Assembly: GCA_018780805.1 (NCBI GenBank)
Contig: JADMJD010000030.1
Location: forward strand, 12,940-76,939
Reading direction: 5' to 3'
DNA length: 64,000 bases
Origin: Rubrivivax sp.
GTDB taxonomy: Bacteria > Pseudomonadota > Gammaproteobacteria > Burkholderiales > Burkholderiaceae_C
Shown piece after piece: positions 28,762 through 36,593 of this stretch. The position numbers were made by a program, and so were the translations under genes. The notes beneath the pieces are model-generated. The model made no database searches, was not told where the DNA came from, and worked only from the letters and a program-made list of their open reading frames with translations. How positions within the stretch are numbered: position 1 is the first letter of the stretch; each line of letters opens with the position of its first letter.

Positions 28762-29394
28762 ATGTTCACTTCAACACCCGTCAGCCGCACCCGGGTCCGG
28801 ATCCAGCATGCCGACGCCGTCACCGCGGCAGGGCTGCGCTTCGCGATGCGCAACCGCGCCGACATCGAACTGTGCGAGGGCGACCTGCCCGCGGCCGGCT
28901 GCGATGCCGACATGACCATCTGCGATTACGCCACCGGCCTGGCCCTGGCACTCGCCAGCCGCCCGGCCGGCGCCCGGCCTGCGCCGATCCGGCTGCTGAT
29001 CCTGACTGACCGCGACGGCGAACAGCAGGTGCGCCATGCCCTGCAACACGGCGTGCAGGGCTACCTGTTGCACGGCACCAGCGTCGAGGAGCTGATCCGC
29101 GCGGTGCATGCGGTGGGGCGCGGCCAGCGCTGCCTCAGCCCCGAGGTGGCGCAGCGCATGGTCGACAGCATGGCCCGTGAAGCGCTCACCAGCCGTGAAG
29201 CGCAGGTGCTGCAGCTGCTGGCCGTCGGCCACTGCAACAGGACCATCGCCGCGCAGCTGGGCATCGCGGCAGGCACGGTGAAGAGCCACGTGAGATGCAT
29301 CCTGTGCAAGCTGGACGCCACCAGCCGGACCCAGGCCGCCAGCATCGCGTCGCAGCGCGGGCTGGTGGCACAAGGCAGGACCGCCTTGCACTGA
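28762..29394 (+). CDS. LuxR/NarL-type regulator with degenerate receiver domain
   Basis: 210 residues; the start has GGGAG upstream and gives MFTSTPVSRTRVRI. The receiver-like part keeps beta-3 Asp (MTICDYATGLALAL) and beta-4 Thr (LLILTDRDGE), with HAD replacing the acidic pair and HG replacing the beta-5 Lys (GYLLHGTS). The LuxR HTH is intact (LTSREAQVLQLLAVGHCNRT, GTVKSHVRCILCKLDATSRT). It is about 107 bp downstream of a sister gene, probably from a duplication. Both are near the third STAND regulator. Function in signalling is unknown; DNA binding as a dimer is expected from the family. Confidence 0.85.
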   Translation: MFTSTPVSRTRVRIQHADAVTAAGLRFAMRNRADIELCEGDLPAAGCDADMTICDYATGLALALASRPAGARPAPIRLLILTDRDGEQQVRHALQHGVQGYLLHGTSVEELIRAVHAVGRGQRCLSPEVAQRMVDSMAREALTSREAQVLQLLAVGHCNRTIAAQLGIAAGTVKSHVRCILCKLDATSRTQAASIASQRGLVAQGRTALH

Positions 29395-29476
29395 AACACC
29401 CTCGGCCATCGCAACGTCCACTGCGTCGCCCATCCCCACGGCGCGCCAACCCCAAAGACCATCAAGAGACACCGTC

Positions 29477-30436
29477 ATGGACCACTTGCAGTCGATGCGC
29501 GCCTTCGTCCACATTGCCGAGGGCGGCGGTGTTGCCCGTGCAGCCCATTTGCTGGGCCTGGTACCGGCAGATGCCGCGAAAGCCCTGTCCGACCTGGAGG
29601 CACATCTTGGCACCCGGCTGCTCAAGCGCCCCGGGGGCTTGACTCTCACGGCCAGCGGGCGCGCCTACCTGGCGCGCAGCCGCGCCATCCTGGCGGAACT
29701 GGCCGCTGCGGATGGCGAGGCTCGGGCGCGCGGCATGCCGGTCGAGCCCTCGGGCACGCTGCGCATCGTGGTGCCCATGGTCTTTGCTGTGCACCAGCTG
29801 GCCAAGCACCTGCCGGACTTCCACGCGCGGTTCCCGAAGGTGACCGTGGAGCTGAGTGCACCAGGTCTCGGGGCCGACGCTGAAGAAGGCCACGACCTGG
29901 CGATCCACTGGCGCCGTCTTCCGCAACGCCAATCGGCTCGGGCGCGACACCTGGCCCGTACCGATGTGATCCTCTGCGCCGCGCCGGAGTACCTGGACCG
30001 GCATGGTCGACCCGATGCGCCGGGCATGTTGTGCGAGCACAGCTTGCTGCTGCCGCCCAGGCCGGGTGGTCGCAGCAAACATCTTGAGCTCATGCGCAGG
30101 TCCAGCGGAGGCGGAGGAGGGCGCTTGGCCCGCGCACTTGTGCCCATCGGTATCGCTGCGCCCGTCAGCACCTCCCACGCTGAACTTGCCTATGCCAGCG
30201 CGCTGGCGGGGCTGGGCATCTGCGGCTTGCCATCGTTCATGGCCGAAGACGCGGTGCTGGAAGGCGCGCTCGAGCGAGTGCTGCCAGACTGGCATGTGGA
30301 TCACCACGTGATCTGGGCCTGCACGCCGGCCCGCAGGCCCGAAGCCAGCCTCTCGCAAACGATGGTGGGCTTTCTGGTCGAGGCCTTCGGCGGCCAAGAC
30401 CGCGATCCCTGGTTGAGTCCGCAGGTGGCGCAGTGA
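29477..30436 (+). CDS. LysR-family transcriptional regulator
   Basis: 319 residues with an N-terminal LTTR winged HTH (MDHLQSMRAFVHIAEGGGVA, RAAHLLGLVPADAAKALSDL, LGTRLLKRPGGLTLTASGRA) and a substrate-binding domain (LRIVVPMVFAVHQLAKHLPD, FPKVTVELSAPG). The recognition helix is slightly unusual (PADAAKALSDL in place of the common PSAVSRQIAAL). Its neighbour 3' is another LysR gene in convergent orientation. No obvious target gene is adjacent; possible targets are the LuxR pair upstream or distant genes. Confidence 0.9.
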   Translation: MDHLQSMRAFVHIAEGGGVARAAHLLGLVPADAAKALSDLEAHLGTRLLKRPGGLTLTASGRAYLARSRAILAELAAADGEARARGMPVEPSGTLRIVVPMVFAVHQLAKHLPDFHARFPKVTVELSAPGLGADAEEGHDLAIHWRRLPQRQSARARHLARTDVILCAAPEYLDRHGRPDAPGMLCEHSLLLPPRPGGRSKHLELMRRSSGGGGGRLARALVPIGIAAPVSTSHAELAYASALAGLGICGLPSFMAEDAVLEGALERVLPDWHVDHHVIWACTPARRPEASLSQTMVGFLVEAFGGQDRDPWLSPQVAQ

Positions 30437-30505
30437 TCGGTTGCCCGCCGATCTTCTGGCCAGCCCGTCGTACTTCCAGGGCTGAAATCTGCGCGATGAA
30501 GCCTG

Positions 30506-31447
30506 TCAATGGGCAGCCTGAGGCGGCACCCACGCCGACAGCGGTGCATGCCGGGCCACCAAGGCCTCCAGCCAGCTGACGAAGACACGCAGACGGGCGC
30601 TCATGTGCCGTCCTGGCGGGAACACCAGGTGCAAGGGCATGTGGCCGGCGTCCCAGCCGTCGAACAGCGGCAGCAGCTCGCCGCGCGCCAGGGGCGCATG
30701 GGCCATGTACTTCGGCAGCCAGAGCACGCCCATGCCGGCGAGGCCAGCGGCAAGGTAGGCATTGCCGTCGTCGATGGCCACCACATGGCGGCCCTGCACG
30801 ACCAACTGCACCCCTTGGCGTGACAGCACCAGTGGCAGCGCCTTGCCGGTGCGGGCATTCAGGAAGCCCACCACGCGGTGCGGGGTCTCGCCCTCCAGAT
30901 CGCGCGGGTCCCGCGGGGTGCCTGCGCGCGCCACGTAACGGGGCGCCGCATACACGCCCAGAGGCAGCTCACCCACCCGGCGGGCGCGCAGCGACGAGTC
31001 GGACAGTTCGCCACCGCGCAGCACGCAATCCACGTTGTCGCCGATCACGTCCACGTGCCTGTCGCTGACGCCCAGGTCCAGCTGGATGTCCGGATAGCGG
31101 GCATGGAAGGTGGGCAGCGCAGGCACCAGCAAGGTCAACGCAAAGGGACTGGGCACATCCACGCGCAGCCGGCCCTTGGGGGCGGCCATGGCGCCGGTGA
31201 GGCTGGCATCAGCGTCCTGCAGGTCGGCCAGCAGCCTGACCACGCGCTCGTAGTAGGCCGCGCCTTCGGGCGTGACCTGCACCTGCCTGGTCGTGCGGTT
31301 CATCAGCCGAACCCGCAGCCGGCCTTCGAGCTGCTGCACCAGCTGGGACACGGTCGTCTTGCTCAGGTTGAGCGTCTGCGCCGCCTTTGTGAAGCTGCCG
31401 GCTTCCACCACGCGTGCAAAGGCCTGCAAGGTGCTGAAACGGTCCAT
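30506..31447 (-). CDS. LysR-family transcriptional regulator
   Basis: 313 residues, canonical LTTR: MDRFSTLQAFARVVEAGSFT, KAAQTLNLSKTTVSQLVQQL, LRVRLMNRTTRQVQVTPEG, then a CrgA/DmlR-like effector domain (LRVDVPSPFALTLLVPALP, YPDIQLDLGVSDRHVDVIGD, DCVLRGGELSDSSLRARRVG). It is divergent from the ridA-type gene with about 110 bp between starts, and the gap holds a perfect 14-bp palindrome, so ridA is its likely target. Confidence 0.93.
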   Translation of the reverse strand: MDRFSTLQAFARVVEAGSFTKAAQTLNLSKTTVSQLVQQLEGRLRVRLMNRTTRQVQVTPEGAAYYERVVRLLADLQDADASLTGAMAAPKGRLRVDVPSPFALTLLVPALPTFHARYPDIQLDLGVSDRHVDVIGDNVDCVLRGGELSDSSLRARRVGELPLGVYAAPRYVARAGTPRDPRDLEGETPHRVVGFLNARTGKALPLVLSRQGVQLVVQGRHVVAIDDGNAYLAAGLAGMGVLWLPKYMAHAPLARGELLPLFDGWDAGHMPLHLVFPPGRHMSARLRVFVSWLEALVARHAPLSAWVPPQAAH

Positions 31448-31488
31448 CAGGTCACCTCATTGTCTGGATTTGCCAAACAGTGATTGTG

Positions 31489-31502
31489 AAACAGGCCTGT
31501 TT
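31489..31502. promoter_or_regulatory. 14-bp palindrome between divergent lysR and ridA genes
   Basis: AAACAGGCCTGTTT is a perfect palindrome, 42 bp from the lysR start and 55 bp from the ridA start. A related half (CCAAACAG) lies just to its left at 31474. Its place fits an operator for the LysR protein or another dimeric regulator. Confidence 0.45.
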
Positions 31503-31556
31503 ATCCATCAGCCGTGCACTTCTAGAGTCGCTCCATTGTTTCTGAAAGGACGTGCC

Positions 31557-31949
31557 ATGTCTGCTGCCCGCGACGCCGTGTTTCCCGCCGACCGCCATGC
31601 GCTGTATGCGCTGCACCGCTATTCACCGGCCATCCGCGCCCATGGGCTGCTGTTCGTCTCCGGTCAGGTGGGCAGCCGGCCCGATGGTTCGCCCGAGCCG
31701 CAGCTCGATGACCAGGTGCACCTGGCATTCCAGAACCTCAACGGCATCCTGGCGGCGGCGGGTTGCAGCTTCGCTGACGTCATCGACGTCACGGTGTTCA
31801 TGGTCAACCCGGAGGCGCACTTCGAGCGCGCGTGGGCCGTGGCGGCGGCGTACTGGGGCGAAGCCCCGTATCCCACGGCAACAGCGGTGGGTGTGACCTG
31901 GCTGTCCGGGTTCCAGTTCGAGATCAAGGTGGTGGCGAAGCTGCCTTGA
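31557..31949 (+). CDS. RidA family protein (YjgF/YER057c/UK114)
   Basis: 130 residues, normal for the family of trimeric enamine/imine deaminases. The start follows GAAAGGA by eight bases. Visible blocks: YSPAIRAHGLLFVSGQVGSR, DDQVHLAFQNLNGILAAAGC, DVIDVTVFMVNP, YPTATAVGVTWL and the C-terminal FEIKVVAKLP. The Arg that binds the substrate carboxylate in archetypal RidA (the ER or VR motif near the C-terminus) is not obvious here, where VGVTWLSG stands, so this belongs to a divergent Rid subgroup with an uncertain substrate. Divergent from a LysR gene that probably controls it. Confidence 0.88.
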   Translation: MSAARDAVFPADRHALYALHRYSPAIRAHGLLFVSGQVGSRPDGSPEPQLDDQVHLAFQNLNGILAAAGCSFADVIDVTVFMVNPEAHFERAWAVAAAYWGEAPYPTATAVGVTWLSGFQFEIKVVAKLP

Positions 31950-32143
31950 TCCGCCCGAGCCCTGTCCGCGCCCGCGTCTGCGATGCGCGCTGGAGACGGG
32001 TGGTGTTTGCAGCCACGATACGCTGGAGACAGCCTACCGGGTGCAGGATGGCTCAGCTGCTGTGGACCGACGCAGCGCCTGCCACGGCTCACCCTGTTGG
32101 TTTCGCGGCGGGTGGCGACCAGGGGCTGAGTCGGTGGGCCCCT

Positions 32144-32170
32144 CGACGGGCCACAGACATGGGCCCGTCG
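32144..32170 (-). terminator. Hairpin downstream of the TetR gene
   Basis: A perfect 9-bp stem CGACGGGCC/GGCCCGTCG around a 9-base loop, starting 10 bp beyond the TetR stop codon (minus strand). There is no clear U-tract, so termination strength is uncertain. The remaining 230 bp between ridA and the TetR stop contain nothing else recognisable. Confidence 0.4.
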
Positions 32171-32179
32171 CCGAGAGAA

Positions 32180-32872
32180 TCACGCGGCCAGCGCCTGCCC
32201 GCGTTTCTTGCGGAGCACCGGCGCGGCGTCTACCGGCGCGGCGACCACTTGCGCGATGACCACTTGCGAGATGACCACTTGCGAGATGACCATGCGCACG
32301 CTGCTCTGCAAAACCGCCACCGCCTTCTTGTCGCCCGACAGGTGCTTCAGCAGGGCCTGCTGGAACAAGCCGTCGAACATGGCGTAGGCCACGGCGCTCG
32401 GCACGCGGACCGGTTCGCCGGCGATCTCTGCCAGGCGTGACAAGACACGCCAGATCATCTTCTCCAGACTCTTGTCGATCTCGCCCACGTCGTCACGGAA
32501 CGCCGGCTCGAACAAGGATTGCGCGCGCAGGTCGTACCAGAGCCGGTGCATCGGCGCCTCGTCGCGCAAGGTGTCGCCCAGTGCGGTGACAAAACCATCG
32601 AGCAGTTCCCCAAACTCGGTGGCCTGCGCCGTGATGTCGTCGTAGCGGTGCACACAACGCGCCTTGTACTGCCTCACGCTGCACAGGATCAGGTCGACCT
32701 TGTCGGTGAAGTAGTAGTGCAGCACACCGTGCGAGAACTCGGAGTTCTGTGCGATCTCGCGCAGGCTGGTGCGGGCATAACCGAGTTCGGCCAGCGTGGT
32801 CAGCGCCGCTTCGCCGAGCTCGGCGCGGCGTTCGGCGAACTTGTGGTCGCGGGGGCGGGGAGGCGTGGCCAT
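32180..32872 (-). CDS. TetR-family repressor
   Basis: 230 residues. The N-terminal TetR HTH (DHKFAERRAELGEAALTTL, TSLREIAQNSEFSHGVLHYY, FTDKVDLILCSVRQYK) is followed by an all-helical ligand domain resembling the BetI/TetR_C_6-like type. The C-terminal tail is odd: after HLSGDKKAVAVLQSSVRM come near-repeated VISQVV, VISQVV and VIAQVV segments produced by a 15-bp DNA repeat, then a basic end (LRKKRGQALAA). It is divergent from the SDR operon, with three repeated operator-like sequences in the shared gap. It most likely represses that operon and itself; the inducer would be a pathway acyl-CoA or substrate. Confidence 0.9.
   Translation of the reverse strand: MATPPRPRDHKFAERRAELGEAALTTLAELGYARTSLREIAQNSEFSHGVLHYYFTDKVDLILCSVRQYKARCVHRYDDITAQATEFGELLDGFVTALGDTLRDEAPMHRLWYDLRAQSLFEPAFRDDVGEIDKSLEKMIWRVLSRLAEIAGEPVRVPSAVAYAMFDGLFQQALLKHLSGDKKAVAVLQSSVRMVISQVVISQVVIAQVVAAPVDAAPVLRKKRGQALAA
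32240..32292. repeat. 15-bp tandem repeat inside the TetR gene
   Basis: Unit GATGACCACTTGCGA occurs at 32255-32269 and 32270-32284 with partial copies on both sides. The unit length is a multiple of three, so copy-number change lengthens or shortens the tail without breaking the frame. Confidence 0.85.
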
Positions 32873-32934
32873 GCCCAGATTGTAAGGAGACCGGCCGCAC
32901 GTGTACCAGCGTCGAACATCTGCGCACACAGCGG

Positions 32935-33015
32935 CTTGACACCCGTCCAAACCCTGCTTGACACCTGTCCAGACGGCTCCTAGGATCAAACCGCTTTCCT
33001 TGACAAGTGTCCAAA
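32935..33015. promoter_or_regulatory. Three operator-like repeats between TetR gene and SDR operon
   Basis: Near-identical 17-bp elements CTTGACACCCGTCCAAA (32935), CTTGACACCTGTCCAGA (32957) and CTTGACAAGTGTCCAAA (32999) lie in the divergent gap. Each is roughly a dyad (TTGACA and TGTCCA). Their spacings of 22 and 42 bp are about two and four helical turns, so bound dimers would lie on one face. This is the expected layout for the adjacent TetR protein. Confidence 0.65.
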
Positions 33016-33031
33016 AACGACTGGAGACAGC

Positions 33032-33835
33032 ATGAACAAGTTTGATCTGAGTGGCCGCAAGGCCTTGGTGACCGGCGGCGCGCGTGGCCTTGGTGAAGGC
33101 ATGGCACGGGCCCTCGCGGCGGCCGGTGCGTCGGTGATGATCGGCGACGTGCTGACGTCGCTGGGCCGTGACGTGGCCGGCAGCCTGGCCGCAGGCGGTG
33201 TCAAGGCCGGCTTCGTGCCACTGGACGTGACGAAGGAGGATGACTGGCTGGCGGCCGTGCAGGCCACGGTCGACACGCTGGGTGGCTTCGACATCCTGAT
33301 CAACAACGCCGGCATCGAGGTCACCGCACTGGTGGCCGACATCGAGGCGGCCGACCTGCGCCGCATGCTGGACGTCAACATCGTCGGCACCGCGCTGGGC
33401 CTGAAACACGCCTTCCGGGCGATGCGCCCGGGTGGCGCTGCCGGCCGGGGCGGCGCAGTGGTCAACATCTCGTCGGTGGCCGCGACCATCGCGTTCCCGG
33501 CGATCGCGGGGTATTCGGCCACCAAGTCGGCGGTGGACCGGCTCACACGGGTCGCGGCGATGGAGTCCGGCAAGCTGGGTTACGGCGTGCGGGTCAACTG
33601 CATCTACCCGGGCCTGGTGCCCACCGAGATGGGCATGAAGCTGGCCGCCGATGTGGTGGCCGCCGGCCTCTTCGCCTCGGCCGAGGCCGCGGTGGGCGCG
33701 ATCATCGAACAGACCCCGGCGGGTCGCCTGGGCGAGGTGGCCGACATGGCCGATGCGGTGGTTTTCCTGTGCTCCGACGCCTCGCGCTTCATCACCGGCG
33801 CGGGCCTGCCGGTGGACGGCGGCATGGGCATGTGA
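33032..33835 (+). CDS. Short-chain dehydrogenase/reductase (SDR), first gene of operon
   Basis: 267 residues. Motifs: cofactor site LVTGGARGLGEG, DV of the adenine pocket (PLDVTKEDDW), NNAG (ILINNAGIEVT), Ser in VNISSVA, Tyr/Lys in YSATKSAVDRL, and C-terminal GLPVDGGMGM. Fits the 3-oxoacyl/hydroxysteroid-type classical SDRs, oxidising a hydroxyl on a ring or acyl chain. It leads a tightly spaced operon with a saccharopine-dehydrogenase-like reductase, an acyl-CoA ligase and a thiolase, under a TetR-type regulator. Confidence 0.93.
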   Translation: MNKFDLSGRKALVTGGARGLGEGMARALAAAGASVMIGDVLTSLGRDVAGSLAAGGVKAGFVPLDVTKEDDWLAAVQATVDTLGGFDILINNAGIEVTALVADIEAADLRRMLDVNIVGTALGLKHAFRAMRPGGAAGRGGAVVNISSVAATIAFPAIAGYSATKSAVDRLTRVAAMESGKLGYGVRVNCIYPGLVPTEMGMKLAADVVAAGLFASAEAAVGAIIEQTPAGRLGEVADMADAVVFLCSDASRFITGAGLPVDGGMGM

Positions 33836-33860
33836 ACCCGCAGCAACAGGAGACAACCCC

Positions 33861-34994
33861 ATGAGCAGCAACAAAAAGCCCGTCGTCGTCTACGGTGCCT
33901 CGGGCTACACCGGCCGTCTGGTCTGCGAGTACCTGCGCGAGTACGGCATTCCCTTCATCGCCGCGGGCCGCAGCGGCGAGAACCTGCACGCCGCGATGCG
34001 TGCCCATGTGCCTGGCATCGAGACGGCCAGCTACGAGGTGGCGGAGGTGCCGCACACGGTCGAGGCATTGACCACCCTCTTCAAGGGTGCGTCGGTGGTG
34101 CTGAACACCGTCGGGCCCTTCGCCCGGTTTGGCCACGAAGTGGTGCAGGCCTGCCTGGCCAGCCAGTGCCACTACACCGATACCACCGGCGAGCAGGACT
34201 GGCTGATCACGCTGGACCAGGAATACGGCGCACGCTTTGCGGCCGCCGGCCTGCTGCTGTCACCGGGCCTGGCCCACATGTACACCACGGGCGAGATCGC
34301 GGCGCAGCTGTGCCTGGAGACCCCGGGGCTGGACACGCTGGACATCGCAGTGTTCTGGGGCGGCAGCCCGACCATCGCGTCGACGCAGACCATCCTGGTC
34401 AACGCCGCGATGGCCAAGGCCTACCACCTGGTGCAGAACGAATACGTCGAACACCAGCCCGATGCCGGCCTGTACAGCCTGAACTTGCCCGGGCAGCACG
34501 AAGCGGCGCTGGCCTTGCCCTGGGGTGGCACCTCGCACCCGGTCTGGTTCAAGCGCGATCCGCGTGTGGCCAACGTCAAGGTGCTGGGCGGGGTCTTCAA
34601 CAAGGGCCTGATGCAGGCCGTGCCGCAGATCGTGGCGGCCGCGATCCAGGCCACCGAGGGCATGGACGCCGATCAGCGATATGCCGCGCTGGCGAAGACA
34701 GCATCCGAGGTCATGAACAGCATGCCGCCGCGCGAGAACCCACGGCTCAACAAGTCTGTGGACTCGGTGCATGCCTCGGGCCCGCTGGCGCGGGCGCACT
34801 GTGTGATCTATGGCAACTGCAACTACAAGCAGACCGGTCTGCTGCAGGCCTTTGCGGCGGCATCCCTGCTGCAGCAGGCGCCGCGCCGCGCGGGTTTTGC
34901 GTCGGGCTGCCAGGCCTTCGGCCACCACGAGCTGCTGGGCGCCTTGCGCAGTTTCGGGTTGGTGCAGCCGCCGGTGCTGACGGTGCACCGCTGA
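33861..34994 (+). CDS. Saccharopine dehydrogenase-like NAD(P)-binding protein (trans-acting enoyl reductase type)
   Basis: 377 residues. The start has AGGAGA upstream. The N-terminal Rossmann motif VVYGASGYTGRLVCEYL and GPFARFGHEVVQAC, CHYTDTTGEQDW place it in the Sacchrp_dh_NADP group that includes mycobacterial trans-acting enoyl reductases; true lysine-pathway saccharopine dehydrogenase is unlikely in this setting. It sits 25 bp after the SDR and 12 bp before the acyl-CoA ligase gene, so it is part of the same catabolic unit. Its reaction on the pathway intermediate is inference (enoyl or keto reduction). Confidence 0.85.
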   Translation: MSSNKKPVVVYGASGYTGRLVCEYLREYGIPFIAAGRSGENLHAAMRAHVPGIETASYEVAEVPHTVEALTTLFKGASVVLNTVGPFARFGHEVVQACLASQCHYTDTTGEQDWLITLDQEYGARFAAAGLLLSPGLAHMYTTGEIAAQLCLETPGLDTLDIAVFWGGSPTIASTQTILVNAAMAKAYHLVQNEYVEHQPDAGLYSLNLPGQHEAALALPWGGTSHPVWFKRDPRVANVKVLGGVFNKGLMQAVPQIVAAAIQATEGMDADQRYAALAKTASEVMNSMPPRENPRLNKSVDSVHASGPLARAHCVIYGNCNYKQTGLLQAFAAASLLQQAPRRAGFASGCQAFGHHELLGALRSFGLVQPPVLTVHR

Positions 34995-35006
34995 GCAGGC
35001 GCGGCC

Positions 35007-36593
35007 ATGCGCTTGATCGACTACCTCGACAAGGGGGCGATGCTGGGTGAGGGCTCGCCCTGCCTGAGCATGGGTGCGGTGCACTGGTCCTACGGCGACG
35101 TGCAGCGTTTCAGCCACCGTGTGGCGCGTGGGCTGCAGCGCAGTGGCATCGCACCCGGCGACAAGGTGGCCGTGCTATCGAGCAACCACCTGCAGGCGTT
35201 TGCCTGTGTCTTCGGCATCTCGCGGGCGGCGGCCGTGTGGTGCCCGGTGAACCCGCGCAACGAGGCGGCCGAGAACCGCTTCGTGCTCGACGCCTTCGAC
35301 TGCGTGGCGCTGATCTTCCACAGTGCCTACGCGCCGATGGTGGCGCAGATGCTGGGGCAGGGGGTGGGGCAGGGGGTGGAGAAGACGCACGCAGGCCTGC
35401 AGAAGCTGCGGGTGCTGGTCTGCATCGACCAGCCCTGCGACTTCGCGCCCTCGCTGGACCAGTGGCTGGAAGCCGTGGACGACACGCCGCTGGCCGTCAC
35501 GCCGGCCGACGAGCTGGTCATGATCGCCGGCACCGGCGGCACCACCGGCAGCCCCAAGGGCGTGATGCTGTCGGCGCAAAACCTCGAGACCATGACGGCG
35601 CTCACCCTGATGGGTTACCCGTTCGACGGCCGGCCGTGTTACCTGGCGCTGGCGCCGCTGACCCATGCCGCCGGGGTCTTGTGCCTGCCGGTGATGGCGC
35701 TCGGCGGCCGGGTGGTGATCCTGCCCAAACCAGACCTGACGGACTTCCTCGCATCGATCGCGCAGCACCGCGTCACGCACACCTTCCTGCCGCCGACGCT
35801 GATCTACATGCTGCTCGAACACCCGCTGCTGGCGCAGACCCCGCGCGATTCGCTGCAGTGTTTTTGGTACGGTGCGGCGCCGATCTCGGCCGCACGGCTG
35901 GAAGAGGCGCTGACGAAGATCGGCCCGGTGATGGCGCAGCTCTTCGGCCAGACCGAAGCGCCGATGATGATCTCAATGATGGCGCCACGCGACCACTTCC
36001 ATGCCGACGGCTCGGTGGCGCGGCAGCGCTTGACGTCGGCCGGCCGGCCCGGGCCGCTGGTGCAGGTGGCGACCATGGACCCGGAGGGCCGCCTGCTGGC
36101 GCGTGGCGACACCGGCGAGATCGTGGTCCGCAGCTCGCTGGTGATGATGGGCTACTACAAGGACCCGCCCGCCACCCAGGAGGCGGGCCGCTTCGGCTGG
36201 CACCACACCGGCGACATCGGCCGCATCGACGACGAAGGCTTTCTGCACATCGTCGACCGCGCCAAGGACATGATCATCACCGGCGGCTTCAACGTCTACA
36301 GCGTCGAGGTCGAACAGGCGCTGATGCAGCACCCCGACATCCAGGACAGTGCGGTGATCGGCCTGCCGGACGACAAATGGGGCGAGAAGGTCGTGGCGGT
36401 GGTGCAGCTGCGCGCGGGGCGCCAGCTGCAGCCGGATGAGATCGTTGCCTTCGTGAAGTCTCGCATCGGCAGCGTGAAGGCGCCCAAGTGGGTGGACGTG
36501 TGGCCGGACCTGCCGCGCTCCAAGGTGGGCAAGGTGCTCAAGAAGGACATCCGCACCGAGCTGCTGAAACGTGCCGCCGGGGATCTGCAATGA
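35007..36593 (+). CDS. Acyl-CoA synthetase (AMP-forming)
   Basis: 528-residue ANL-superfamily ligase activating a carboxylic acid to acyl-AMP and then acyl-CoA. The P-loop-like motif TGGTTGSPKGVMLS is near residue 175; the adenylation motif is LFGQTEAPMM; the hinge/Asp motif GWHHTGDIGRID; and the C-terminal Lys in PRSKVGKVLKKDI. GGFNVYSVEVE and the ending are standard. It lies between the reductase-like gene and the thiolase, with the thiolase ATG overlapping its stop. Substrate chain or ring type cannot be told; FadD3/cyclohexanecarboxylate-type ligases are possible relatives. Confidence 0.93.
   Translation: MRLIDYLDKGAMLGEGSPCLSMGAVHWSYGDVQRFSHRVARGLQRSGIAPGDKVAVLSSNHLQAFACVFGISRAAAVWCPVNPRNEAAENRFVLDAFDCVALIFHSAYAPMVAQMLGQGVGQGVEKTHAGLQKLRVLVCIDQPCDFAPSLDQWLEAVDDTPLAVTPADELVMIAGTGGTTGSPKGVMLSAQNLETMTALTLMGYPFDGRPCYLALAPLTHAAGVLCLPVMALGGRVVILPKPDLTDFLASIAQHRVTHTFLPPTLIYMLLEHPLLAQTPRDSLQCFWYGAAPISAARLEEALTKIGPVMAQLFGQTEAPMMISMMAPRDHFHADGSVARQRLTSAGRPGPLVQVATMDPEGRLLARGDTGEIVVRSSLVMMGYYKDPPATQEAGRFGWHHTGDIGRIDDEGFLHIVDRAKDMIITGGFNVYSVEVEQALMQHPDIQDSAVIGLPDDKWGEKVVAVVQLRAGRQLQPDEIVAFVKSRIGSVKAPKWVDVWPDLPRSKVGKVLKKDIRTELLKRAAGDLQ

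Noticed and set aside
32180-33874. One long minus-strand gene covering TetR and the region opposite the SDR
   Set aside because: The part beyond 32872 is antisense to a clear SDR gene and crosses the operator repeats; the TetR domain starts at 32872.
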